Of a stretch of DNA of 35,917 nucleotides, positions 1-7,773 are shown one piece after another. Below the pieces are notes generated by a model, which saw only the letters and a list, made by a program, of their open reading frames with translations, ran no database searches and was not told the origin of the DNA. Location: positions 1 through 35,917 of the forward strand of contig JAFGIE010000062.1 of assembly GCA_016929775.1 (NCBI GenBank), in the 5' to 3' direction. Source of the stretch: Anaerolineae bacterium (GTDB lineage: Bacteria; Chloroflexota; Anaerolineae; JAFGEY01). A program made the position numbers and the translations under genes. Every line of letters begins with the position of its first letter. The stretch's first letter is position 1.

Positions 1-1656
1 AACGTGCATAAGGGCATGTCGGCGCTCGTGCCGGTAGGGCGCCTCGAAGCCCTGCGGCGCGACCCGCGCGTGGCCTACGTGGTGGAGGACCTGGAACGCA
101 GCATCGGCGCCCAGACCGTGCCCACCGGCATCCAGCGCATCTTTGCCGATGGCAACACGGCGATCGCCATCGACGGCACGGATGACCTTCGCGTCGACGC
201 CGACGTCGCCGTGATCGACACCGGGATCGATCTCGAGCATCCCGAGCTCAACGTGGTCAGTAGCACCAGCTGCTTGAACACCAGCGGTGGAGGCCCCCCG
301 TGGTCACGCACCTACTACTGCGGCGCCGGCGGAGATGATGACCACTACCACGGCACGCACGTCGCCGGCACGATCGCTGCGCTGGATAACGGGAGCGGGG
401 TCGTAGGCGTCGCGCCAGGCGCTCGGTTGTGGGCTGTCAAGGTCTGTGATGCCCAAGGCAGCTGCCCCAGTTCTGCGATCGTGGCAGGCATTGACTATGT
501 CGCGGCGAACGCGGGCCAGATCGAAGTCGCCAACATGAGCCTGGGCGGCGCTGGCTTCAGCCAAGCCGAGTACGACGCGATCCAGGGCGCCGTGGACGTA
601 GGCGTCGCTTTTGCGGTGGCGGCGGGCAACGAGGACGACGACGCCGACAACTACAGCCCCGGCGGCTTTGACAATGTGCTCTCGGTCAGCGCCCTGGCGG
701 ACTTTGACGGCGAGCCCGGTGGCCTGGGCAGCCCCACTTGCCGCACCGACCAGGACGATACGCTGGCGGATTTCAGCAACTGGGGTCCCGAGGTCGACAT
801 CGCAGCCCCGGGAGTGTGCATCCTTTCCACCTATCCCCTGGAGCAGGGCGAGTACGGCACGATCAGCGGCACCTCCATGGCGAGTCCGCACGCCGCGGGC
901 GCCCTGGCGCTGCTGGCGAGCGCCAGCAATCCGGCGAACGCGACCGACGTGTACAGCCTGTACGACCAGGTTGTGAACGCCGGCAACGATGACTGGACCG
1001 ACGACTCGGGCGACGGGACCCAAGAACCGCTGCTCGACGTGACCGGTTTCAACCCGGCGTTGGTGCCGACCGGAGGCGGGTCGAACCTGCCGCCAAGCGT
1101 CAGCATCGCGAGCCCAACGGACGGCGCCACCTTTGACTCTGGGGCTTCGATCCCCTTCTCCGGCTCAGCCACAGACGCAGAAGACGGAGTCTTGACCAGC
1201 AGCCTGGTATGGACATCCAGCCGCGACGGACCGATCGGCACCGGCGGTTCCGTCAGCGCGGTGCTGAGCGATGGCACGCACACCGTCACCGCCTCAGTCA
1301 CGGATTCGGGCGGCGAGACCGGTAGCGCCTCGATCACGGTCGTAGTACAGAGCGCGTCGGGTTCGACGGTCACGGTTACCTCCTTGGCAGGCAGCAACGC
1401 CACGATCAACAAGAACTTTTGGCGGGCGACCGTCGTCGCGACGATCGATCCCACCCTGTCCGGGGCTGTCGTCAGCGGGACCTGGGACAATGGAACTACG
1501 GCGAGCTGCACGACGGATGAGTCCGGTCAGTGTGCCGTCGCGACCAACGTCAGGACCAGCATCAGCTCGGTCACGTTCACGGTGTCCGGTGTGTCCTTGG
1601 CAGGATACGAGTACGTGCCAGGCGTTACCACCAGCGTAACGGTGAGCAAACCGTAG
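1..1656 (+). CDS. Secreted S8 (subtilisin-like) serine protease, 5' end cut by window edge
   Basis: Extracellular endopeptidase of the subtilase family. The reading frame is open from base 1, and residues about 2-33 look like the tail of an I9 propeptide (a pattern ending DPRVAYVVED), so the signal peptide and most of the propeptide lie outside the window. Counting from the GTG at base 4, the triad is Asp72 (VIDTGID), His116 (HGTHVAG) and Ser291 (GTSMASPHAAG), with the oxyanion Asn209 (AAGNED). All are intact. Cysteines at about 90, 106, 148, 154, 246 and 272 could form disulfides. After the catalytic domain (to about residue 350) come two Ig-like beta domains (about 358-450 and 455-550), as in cell-wall or secreted proteases. 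A terminator follows directly, so this gene ends its transcript. The family call is very secure; the substrate is unknown. Confidence 0.95.
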   Translation, partial: NVHKGMSALVPVGRLEALRRDPRVAYVVEDLERSIGAQTVPTGIQRIFADGNTAIAIDGTDDLRVDADVAVIDTGIDLEHPELNVVSSTSCLNTSGGGPPWSRTYYCGAGGDDDHYHGTHVAGTIAALDNGSGVVGVAPGARLWAVKVCDAQGSCPSSAIVAGIDYVAANAGQIEVANMSLGGAGFSQAEYDAIQGAVDVGVAFAVAAGNEDDDADNYSPGGFDNVLSVSALADFDGEPGGLGSPTCRTDQDDTLADFSNWGPEVDIAAPGVCILSTYPLEQGEYGTISGTSMASPHAAGALALLASASNPANATDVYSLYDQVVNAGNDDWTDDSGDGTQEPLLDVTGFNPALVPTGGGSNLPPSVSIASPTDGATFDSGASIPFSGSATDAEDGVLTSSLVWTSSRDGPIGTGGSVSAVLSDGTHTVTASVTDSGGETGSASITVVVQSASGSTVTVTSLAGSNATINKNFWRATVVATIDPTLSGAVVSGTWDNGTTASCTTDESGQCAVATNVRTSISSVTFTVSGVSLAGYEYVPGVTTSVTVSKP

Positions 1657-1696
1657 CCGCGCCACGTGAGGGCTGGTTCCACCTAGGTCCCCTCGC

Positions 1697-1728
1697 AACG
1701 ACCGCTGCCCGCTCGGGCAGCGGTCGTT
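1697..1728 (+). terminator. Rho-independent terminator after the protease
   Basis: A perfect 14-bp inverted repeat (AACGACCGCTGCCC at 1697-1710 and its complement at 1715-1728) with a 4-base GCTC loop begins 40 bases after the protease stop. The 3' arm ends in TT and is followed by one more T, so the T-tract is short, but the stem is very stable. It separates the protease from the promoter at 1770. Confidence 0.7.
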
Positions 1729-1769
1729 TGCGCGTCGGCCCACCAAGCGCACGTGCACGGCGCGGATGC

Positions 1770-1798
1770 TTGACAGGAAGAGAGTTTGTCTGTACACT
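1770..1798 (+). promoter_or_regulatory. Sigma-70-type promoter of the photoprotection operon
   Basis: A perfect -35 TTGACA (1770-1775), a 17-base spacer and a -10 TACACT (1793-1798) that matches TATAAT at four positions. Transcription would start near 1805, about 65 bases before the GTG at 1871. No other promoter of this quality was seen before 10534, so it may drive all ten genes. An apparent ATG at 1766 lies inside this promoter and cannot be the start of the first gene. Confidence 0.65.
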
Positions 1799-1870
1799 GC
1801 TTACCGCATCGCCCGTCGACTCCGGACGCTGGGCCCGGTCGAGCGGCGTCCCCTAGCCAGAGGTACATAC

Positions 1871-2842
1871 GTGACCAAGACCGCTAAAGCCCTGATCGTG
1901 CTCGGCGCCCTGGCGCTCGTCCTGCTCGTCGCGCCCTTCCTGGTCCCCGTGCCCCCGCTCGAGGACACCGTGGACCCGCGCGAACTGGCAGGCCCAGACA
2001 GCCAGTTTGTCGGGCTCCAGGGCATCGACGTCCACACCGTGCAGCGCGGCGAAGGCGAGCCGCTGTTGGTCCTCTTGCACGGCTTTGGGGCGAGCGTCTT
2101 TTCGTGGCGGGAGGTCATCGAGCCGCTGGCTGCGTACGGCACGGTCGTCGCCTACGACCGTCCCGCCTTTGGCCTCACCGAGCGCCCCATGCGCGACGAC
2201 TGGTCCGGGCGCAACCCCTACACACCCGCGTTCCAGGTCGACCTCACGCTGGACCTGATCGATGCCATGGGCGCCGAGCGCGCGATCCTGGTCGGCAACT
2301 CGGCGGGCGGCACGATCGCCGCCCTGACCGCCCTGACCCATCCCGAGCGGGTGGAGGCGTTGATCCTGGTCAGCCCCGCCATCTATACGGGCGGCGGCGC
2401 GCCCGCCTTTGTCCGACCGCTGCTCTCCACCCCACAACTGCGCCACCTCGGGCCCCTGATCGCCCGTCGCATCCGCGGTTGGGGCACTGACCTGCTCGTG
2501 ACTTCGTGGCACGACCCGTCGGCGATCAGCGAGGAGATCATGGCGGGTTATGAGCGCCCCCTTCAGGCTGATAACTGGGATCGCGCGCTCTGGGAGCTGA
2601 CCGCTGCAAGCCGCTCCTCTGCGATCGACGAGCGCCTCGACGAACTGACCCTGCCTGTGCTCGTCATTGCCGGCGATGACGACCGCGTCGTGCCCACTCA
2701 AGAGAGCATCCGCCTGGCAGGTGAGCTGCCCAACGCCGAGCTTGCCGTGCTGCCTGCGTGCGGGCACGTGCCGCAGGAAGAGTGTCCCGGGCCCTTCCTG
2801 GAAGAGACGAGCGCGTTCCTCGCCGCACTGGCGGACCGGTAG
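1871..2842 (+). CDS. Membrane-anchored alpha/beta hydrolase, first gene of the operon
   Basis: 323-aa alpha/beta-hydrolase-fold enzyme (esterase or lipase type, substrate unknown). Residues about 5-29 form one hydrophobic segment, probably an uncleaved anchor, placing the catalytic domain outside the membrane. The oxyanion motif is HGFG (70-73), the nucleophile Ser144 sits in GNSAGG, the acid is in the GDDDR stretch near residue 270, and His299 lies in CGHV. The start is the GTG at 1871, with AGAGG seven bases upstream; this fits the promoter at 1770-1798, whereas longer readings begin inside it. The gene stops 46 bases before the tocopherol-cyclase-like gene and shares its strand. An ester of a terpenoid or carotenoid is a possible substrate given its neighbours, but that is inference only. 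Confidence 0.85.
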   Translation: MTKTAKALIVLGALALVLLVAPFLVPVPPLEDTVDPRELAGPDSQFVGLQGIDVHTVQRGEGEPLLVLLHGFGASVFSWREVIEPLAAYGTVVAYDRPAFGLTERPMRDDWSGRNPYTPAFQVDLTLDLIDAMGAERAILVGNSAGGTIAALTALTHPERVEALILVSPAIYTGGGAPAFVRPLLSTPQLRHLGPLIARRIRGWGTDLLVTSWHDPSAISEEIMAGYERPLQADNWDRALWELTAASRSSAIDERLDELTLPVLVIAGDDDRVVPTQESIRLAGELPNAELAVLPACGHVPQEECPGPFLEETSAFLAALADR

Positions 2843-2888
2843 CGCAGAGTCGGCGCAACGGAACCAAGCAAGGAGAGGCAGGCGGACC

Positions 2889-3866
2889 ATGCAGGTACTG
2901 CACCCCGAGCGATATCACGGGCATCGAAAGCGCCCCCCCTTCTTTGAGGGCTGGTACTACAAGCTTGTCGATCGCAGCGAGCAACAGCGCTACGCCGTGA
3001 TCCCGGGCATCTTTCTCAGCGACGACCCGGCGCAGCAGCACAGCTTTGTCCAGGTGCTCGACGGCAGCGCCGGCGCCGCGACCTACCATCGCTATCCGCC
3101 GGATGCGTTCTGGGCAGCGCCCGATGCGTTTGAGGTCCACGTCGGCCCGAACCGGTTCACCGGCGCGTCCCTGTCGCTCGACATCGCCACCCCCGAGCGT
3201 ACGGTCCAGGGCGAGGTGCACTTTTCGGGGCTCAGCCCATGGCCCGTGACGCTCCTTTCCCCGGGCATCATGGGCTGGTACGGCTGGATCCCCTTCATGG
3301 AGTGTTACCACGGCGTGCTCAGCTTCGATCACAGCCTGCACGGGACGCTCTCCATCGACGGGCAGGCGATCGACTGGGAAGGCGGGCGCGGCTACATCGA
3401 GAAGGACTGGGGCGCCGCCTTTCCTTCTGCCTGGGTGTGGATGCAGACCAATCACTTTTCCAGCCCAGGCATCTCCCTCACCGCCTCGATCGCCATGATC
3501 CCCTGGATCGGTCGCACGTTCCGCGGCTTCATCGTCGGGCTGTGGCACGACGGCGCGCTGTACCGCATGGCAACCTATACCGGCGCCAAGGTCGAACGCC
3601 TGGAGGTGACGGACACGCGCGTCACCTGGTCTATGCGCGACCGGCGACGGCGCCTCGAGCTCGACGCGCTGCGCGCGCCGAGCGGGGTCCTGCTCGGCCC
3701 GACGGAGCGCGACATGGGTGTGCGCGTCCCCGAGACGATGCGCGCCGAGGTCCACGTCCATCTAGCCGAGTTCCGCGCTGGGCGGTGGGCGACGATCCTG
3801 GAGGACACCGGGCGCTACGCCGGGCTGGAGGTCGTCGGAGACCTGGAGGGACTGCTCCATGCATGA
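2889..3866 (+). CDS. Tocopherol-cyclase-like protein
   Basis: 325-aa protein resembling the tocopherol cyclase family (plant VTE1, cyanobacterial Slr1737), a lipocalin-like beta fold that closes a chromanol ring on prenylated quinols. Family landmarks are FFEGWYYK at residues 18-25 and, near residues 168-190, the EKDWG...FP...W.WMQ.N pattern that VTE1 has as EKNWG...FP..W.WVQ.N. There is no signal peptide. The start ATG has AAGGAG 13 bases upstream. The C-terminus overlaps the next gene by eight bases, so the two are translationally coupled. The related CrtC carotenoid hydratases are also lipocalin-like, so action on a carotenoid or a menaquinol is as plausible as true tocopherol synthesis. 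No prenyl-quinol pathway genes are in the window. Confidence 0.8.
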   Translation: MQVLHPERYHGHRKRPPFFEGWYYKLVDRSEQQRYAVIPGIFLSDDPAQQHSFVQVLDGSAGAATYHRYPPDAFWAAPDAFEVHVGPNRFTGASLSLDIATPERTVQGEVHFSGLSPWPVTLLSPGIMGWYGWIPFMECYHGVLSFDHSLHGTLSIDGQAIDWEGGRGYIEKDWGAAFPSAWVWMQTNHFSSPGISLTASIAMIPWIGRTFRGFIVGLWHDGALYRMATYTGAKVERLEVTDTRVTWSMRDRRRRLELDALRAPSGVLLGPTERDMGVRVPETMRAEVHVHLAEFRAGRWATILEDTGRYAGLEVVGDLEGLLHA

Positions 3867-4614
3867 GCTGTGGGCTCTCCTCACGTCCGAGTGGGCTGCG
3901 CTCACGCCCCTTTCCAAGGGCGCCATGATCGCCTGGGTGGCGATCACGGTCTCGCTCCCCTTGGCCCGCTGGTTCTGGAGCGATCGTGGCATGCGGTGGA
4001 GCGTCGCCGCCGGGGTGGTGGCGCAGGCTGCCGCCGTGCTTGCCATACTCGGCGCGGCGTGGGGCTGGGGCCAAGCCTTCCTGGCAGCCCTGGCGATCGT
4101 GTGCATCGGCTGGGGCGTCGAGTACGTGGGGTCGCACACCGGGTTCCCCTTTGGGCGCTACCACTATACACCGCGCCTGCAGCCCCAGCTCGGCGCCGTG
4201 CCGCTCCTGATCCCGTTGGCCTGGCTCATGATGGTGCCTCCTGCATGGGCAGTAGCCCAGGGCATCGCCGGCGCGCGGCTCCTACCCTTTGCCGCGCTGG
4301 GCGGGATCGCCATGGCTGCCTGGGACCTGTTCCTCGACCCGCAGATGGTGTCTTGGCGTCTCTGGCTCTGGGATCAGCGCGGCGGCTACTTTGGCATCCC
4401 GTGGCGCAACTATGCCGGCTGGATCGGCGCCGTGGCGCTGATGACCCTGATCGTGCGTCCCGCCGAGCTGCCGCAGGGACTGGTGCTGGTCTATGCGCTG
4501 ACCTGGCTCCTGGAGACGGTAGGCCTGGGGATATTCTGGCGACAGCCTGGACCGGCGCTGTGCGGGTTTGCCGGCATGGGCGGCATGCTGCTCTGGTGGC
4601 TGCTGCGCCTCTGA
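3859..4614 (+). CDS. CruF-like / DUF422 carotenoid biosynthesis membrane protein
   Basis: 251-aa integral membrane protein with about seven hydrophobic segments. It carries the two signatures of the DUF422 family: E-x5-TGFPFGRYHY (Glu88 to about 103), and near 155-188 a WDLFLDP...W.W...GGYFGIPW.NY.GW pattern with acidic residues Asp156 and Asp160. Characterised members (cyanobacterial, Deinococcus and haloarchaeal CruF) add water to the psi end of linear or monocyclic carotenoids (1',2'-hydratase, or 2'',3''-hydratase on C50 substrates). Here it sits between a tocopherol-cyclase-like gene, which it overlaps by eight bases, and an SDR gene 25 bases downstream. Membership in the family is clear; the exact substrate is inferred from the carotenoid genes further along. 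Confidence 0.85.
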   Translation: MHELWALLTSEWAALTPLSKGAMIAWVAITVSLPLARWFWSDRGMRWSVAAGVVAQAAAVLAILGAAWGWGQAFLAALAIVCIGWGVEYVGSHTGFPFGRYHYTPRLQPQLGAVPLLIPLAWLMMVPPAWAVAQGIAGARLLPFAALGGIAMAAWDLFLDPQMVSWRLWLWDQRGGYFGIPWRNYAGWIGAVALMTLIVRPAELPQGLVLVYALTWLLETVGLGIFWRQPGPALCGFAGMGGMLLWWLLRL

Positions 4615-4639
4615 ACGGTACAGCGAATGGAGGGTGGAC

Positions 4640-5386
4640 ATGGACTTGCAGGACAAGGTCGCGATCGTCACCGGCGGCGCGGTGCGGCTCGGTCGGGCGC
4701 AGGCGCTCGCCCTGGGCGAGCGGGGCGTGCGCGTCGTCGTGCACTATGGCGCCTCCGCCGGACCCGCCGAGGAGGTCGTGCGCCTGATCGAGGCGTCTGG
4801 CAGCGAGGCGATCGCCGTGCAGGCAGATCTGAACGCCCCGCACCTCGCGCCCACGCTCGTCGATCGCGCCGTGCGCACGTTCGGTCACGTGGACATCCTG
4901 GTCAACAGCGCTGCGATCTTTGAGCAGGGCGACTGGGACGACACGACTGAGGAAAACTGGGACCGCCACTTTGACATCAACCTCAAGTCCCCGTTCTTCC
5001 TCACCCAAGCCTTTGCGCGGCAGGTGGACAGCGACCGGCGCGGGCACGTGATCAACATCGCCGACTGGCGCGCCGTGCGACCGGGGACCGGGCACGTCGC
5101 CTACACGCTCACCAAGGCGGCGCTGGTCGCCATGACGGAGAGCCTGGCGCAGGCCCTCGCCCCCAACATCCAGGTCAATGCCATCGCGCCCGGGCTGATC
5201 CTGCCCCCGCCCGGGCACGGTCCCGAGTACATGCTCCGCCACGCGCCCACCATTCCCGCACAGCGCACCGGCGCGCCGCTCGACATCGTCCGCGCCCTGC
5301 TCTACCTGCTCGACGCGGACTTTGTGACCGGACAGCTGCTCTATGTCACCGGCGGCGAGCACTTGCTCGCGGGGAGGCAGCCATGA
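4640..5386 (+). CDS. Pteridine-reductase-like short-chain dehydrogenase
   Basis: 248-aa SDR with the nucleotide-binding TGGAVRLG loop (residues 11-18) and the NSAA motif (89-92). Instead of the usual catalytic Ser it has Asp142 (IADWRA), then Tyr155 and Lys159. The spacing Asp-13-Tyr-4-Lys equals that of Asp181/Tyr194/Lys198 in Leishmania PTR1, which argues for a pteridine reductase (FolM/PTR1 group) rather than a generic SDR. Such enzymes reduce dihydro- to tetrahydropterins with NADPH. The start ATG has GGAGGG five bases upstream. The stop overlaps folB as ATGA, coupling it to the pterin genes. It may make tetrahydromonapterin/biopterin or serve as an alternative dihydrofolate reductase. 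Confidence 0.8.
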   Translation: MDLQDKVAIVTGGAVRLGRAQALALGERGVRVVVHYGASAGPAEEVVRLIEASGSEAIAVQADLNAPHLAPTLVDRAVRTFGHVDILVNSAAIFEQGDWDDTTEENWDRHFDINLKSPFFLTQAFARQVDSDRRGHVINIADWRAVRPGTGHVAYTLTKAALVAMTESLAQALAPNIQVNAIAPGLILPPPGHGPEYMLRHAPTIPAQRTGAPLDIVRALLYLLDADFVTGQLLYVTGGEHLLAGRQP

Positions 5387-5739
5387 GCGATCAGATCCAC
5401 ATCGTCGACCTCGCGCTGCGCACGGTGATCGGCATCAACGACGAGGAGCGCCGCAACCGCCAGGACGTGTTGGTCAACATCACCCTGTTTGCCGATACCC
5501 GCGCCGCAGGCGCATCGGACGACATCGCGGACGCCGTCAACTATCGGACCATCGCCAAGCGGGTGATCGAGATGGTCGAGAGCTCTCGTTTCTACCTCGT
5601 CGAAAAGATGGCAGCCGAGATCGCCGCCATCTGTCTTGACGACCCGCGTGTCGAACGGGCGCGCGTGCGCGTGGAGAAGCCGGGCGCACTGCGCTTTGCG
5701 CGCTCGGTCGGCGTCGAGATCGAGCGCAGCCGTGCCTGA
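5383..5739 (+). CDS. folB: Dihydroneopterin aldolase FolB
   Basis: 118-aa cytosolic enzyme that cleaves 7,8-dihydroneopterin to 6-hydroxymethyl-dihydropterin and glycolaldehyde in folate synthesis. The length is normal for the family. Glu21/Glu22 (GINDEER) bind the pterin, Tyr54 is the conserved tyrosine, and Lys99 in VEKPGALR is the catalytic lysine near the C-terminus. Its ATG overlaps the stop of the upstream SDR (ATGA), and a GGGGAGG ribosome-binding site lies about seven bases upstream. folK follows after 12 bases, matching the order of the two reactions. Confidence 0.93.
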   Translation: MSDQIHIVDLALRTVIGINDEERRNRQDVLVNITLFADTRAAGASDDIADAVNYRTIAKRVIEMVESSRFYLVEKMAAEIAAICLDDPRVERARVRVEKPGALRFARSVGVEIERSRA

Positions 5740-5751
5740 GACGAGGTCCCG

Positions 5752-6291
5752 ATGAATCGCATCTATGTCGCCTTGGGCTCCAACATCGACAGCGAGCGCA
5801 ACATGCGCGCGGCGGTCCGCCAGCTCGCCGCGCGCTTCAGGCTACTCGCCGTTTCGCCCGTCTACGAGACAGCGCCTGTCGGCACGACCGACCAGGCCAA
5901 TTACCTCAACGCAGCTGCCCTGATCGAGACCAAGTGCTCTGCACAGGCGCTCAAGTCAGCCCTGCAAGAGATCGAGCACGCGCTCGGGCGTGTGCGCACC
6001 GCAGACAAGTATGCGCCACGCACGATCGACCTGGACATCGCCCTGTTCAACGACCAGGTGCTGGAGGTAGGCGGGCGGCACATCCCCGACCCGGACCTGC
6101 TCCGCTACGCGCACATCGCCGTCCCGCTTGGAGACCTGGCGCCCGGCAAGCGGCACCCCGAGACCGGCGCCACGCTATACGAAATCGCCGCAGCACTGCC
6201 GCGCGCCGGTCTCGAGCGGCGCCTGGACGTCGCGCTGTGGGATGCGCCTCCGGATGCAGGCGCGGCGCAGCGCCCGCAGGAGGACAGATGA
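5752..6291 (+). CDS. folK: 6-hydroxymethyl-7,8-dihydropterin pyrophosphokinase FolK
   Basis: 179-aa HPPK that transfers pyrophosphate from ATP to 6-hydroxymethyl-dihydropterin, the step after FolB. It has the N-terminal ALGSNI motif (residues 7-12), the pterin-pocket region SPVYETAPVG (35-44), and RTIDLDI (90-96), whose Asp93 and Asp95 bind the two magnesium ions. The C-terminal 15 or so residues are a low-complexity tail. Its stop overlaps the crtI start (ATGA), so a folate enzyme is translationally coupled to a carotenoid enzyme. FolP and FolC are not in the window. Confidence 0.95.
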   Translation: MNRIYVALGSNIDSERNMRAAVRQLAARFRLLAVSPVYETAPVGTTDQANYLNAAALIETKCSAQALKSALQEIEHALGRVRTADKYAPRTIDLDIALFNDQVLEVGGRHIPDPDLLRYAHIAVPLGDLAPGKRHPETGATLYEIAAALPRAGLERRLDVALWDAPPDAGAAQRPQEDR

Positions 6292-7769
6292 ACGAGCGCG
6301 TGGTCATCGTCGGCGCTGGATTGGGGGGCCTGAGCGCCGCGATCCACCTCGCCGCTGCCGGCTGCCGGGTTGCAGTGTTCGAGCGCAACGAGGACGTCGG
6401 CGGCAAGGCGAGCCAGATCGAGAGCGACGGCTACCGTTGGGACGTCGGTCCGACCGTGATCACGCTCCGCCACGTGCTGGAAGACCTCTTTGCGGCGGCA
6501 GGGCGCCGCATGGACGACTATTTGACCATGGTCCCCATGGATCCCCTCACCCGGTACCACTACCCCGACGGCGCCGTACTCGACATCGCCGCCAGCCTGG
6601 CGCAGACCGTCGCCAACATCGAAGCCCTTGCCCCAGGCGACCTCGACGGCTACCTCCGCTTCTTGGCCTACGCCGCACGCCAGTACCGGGCCCTTTCCCC
6701 GATCATGTTGTACGGCGATCCCCCTACGCTTGCCGACATCGCGCGCGTGCCCCTGCGCGACGTGGCGCGCGTCGACTTTCGACGGAACATGGACCAGGCA
6801 ATCAGCGCCCACGTGCGTTCGACCTACTTGCGCCGCCTGCTCGACCGCTTTGCCACCTACCTCGGCGCCAGTCCCTACGCGGCGCGCGCCTACCTCAACG
6901 TGATCGCGCACGTCGAGCTGACCGCGGGCCTCTCCTACCCGCGCGGAGGCACCTACCAGATCTCGCTGGCATACCGGCGCCTGGCGGAGGAGCTGGGGGT
7001 CACGATCCACACCGCAGCGCCCGTCGTGCGCATCCTGACCGACGACGGTGCGGCGACCGGGATCGAGCTATCCGATCGGTCGGTAGAGCGAGCCGACGCC
7101 CTGATCGCCAACGTCGATGCGACGACCGTCTACCACGACCTGCTGCCCGATGGACGCCATCGCCGCCGCCTAGGACGATGGCTCAACCGGCCCTTCTCCT
7201 GCTCCGGCTTTGTGCTCTACCTCGGGCTGGATCGCCAGCACCCCCACTTGGCGCACAACAACATCTTTTTCTCGCCCGACTATCCGACCGAGTTCGCGTC
7301 CATCTTTCGGCGCGGGCTGCCGCCCCGAGAGCCGACCGTCTATGTCGCCATCACCTCGCGGACCGATCCCGACCACGCGCCGCCGGGCGGTGAGAACTGG
7401 TACGTGATGGTCAACGCACCCCCTGTGAGCGCGGCGTGGGACTGGGAGCGCGAGGCGTCCGCCTACCGCGAGGTCGTGCTCGACCGTCTGGCGGCGTACG
7501 GACTAGACGTCCGAGGACAGATCCGCGCCGAGCACGTCTTGAGCCCCCTCGACATCCAGCGCCGCACGGGCGCGTGGCGCGGCGCGCTGTACGGGCACTC
7601 GTTCAACAACCCGCTTGCCTCGTTCCAGCGCCCCAACATCCGCTGCCCGGACGTGCGGCGCCTCTACTTTGCCGGGGGGACGACGCACCCCGCCGGAGGC
7701 GTCCCGATGGTCACCCTTTCCGGCAAGACCGCTGCGCGCCTGCTGCTGACCGATCTGCGCGGAGGATAG
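6288..7769 (+). CDS. crtI: CrtI-family carotenoid desaturase
   Basis: 493-aa FAD-dependent phytoene-desaturase-family enzyme. The N-terminus has the dinucleotide fold VVIVGAGLGGLSAA (GxGxxG at residues 8-13), followed by an acidic-ended beta strand (VFERN) and GGKA. The C-terminus has the family signature of SFNNP, RLYFAGG and THPAGGVPMV. The start ATG at 6288 has AGGAGG about five bases upstream and overlaps the folK stop. CrtI converts phytoene to lycopene. Close relatives (CrtD) insert 3,4-double bonds after hydration of a psi end, and with a CruF-like gene nearby a CrtD role is a real alternative. Phytoene synthase (CrtB) is absent from the window, so phytoene must be made from genes elsewhere. 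Confidence 0.9.
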   Translation: MNERVVIVGAGLGGLSAAIHLAAAGCRVAVFERNEDVGGKASQIESDGYRWDVGPTVITLRHVLEDLFAAAGRRMDDYLTMVPMDPLTRYHYPDGAVLDIAASLAQTVANIEALAPGDLDGYLRFLAYAARQYRALSPIMLYGDPPTLADIARVPLRDVARVDFRRNMDQAISAHVRSTYLRRLLDRFATYLGASPYAARAYLNVIAHVELTAGLSYPRGGTYQISLAYRRLAEELGVTIHTAAPVVRILTDDGAATGIELSDRSVERADALIANVDATTVYHDLLPDGRHRRRLGRWLNRPFSCSGFVLYLGLDRQHPHLAHNNIFFSPDYPTEFASIFRRGLPPREPTVYVAITSRTDPDHAPPGGENWYVMVNAPPVSAAWDWEREASAYREVVLDRLAAYGLDVRGQIRAEHVLSPLDIQRRTGAWRGALYGHSFNNPLASFQRPNIRCPDVRRLYFAGGTTHPAGGVPMVTLSGKTAARLLLTDLRGG

Positions 7770-7773
7770 AGTC

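Noticed and set aside
304..1023. Long - strand open frame opposite the protease
   Set aside because: It mirrors the codon pattern of the + strand protease, has no ribosome-binding site and gives an arginine/valine-rich peptide with no family. Many similar frames occur opposite real genes in this GC-rich DNA.
1766..1870. Extended N-terminus for the first operon gene
   Set aside because: This stretch contains the TTGACA/TACACT promoter, and the peptide there is not hydrolase-like. The GTG at 1871 has a ribosome-binding site and starts the membrane anchor.
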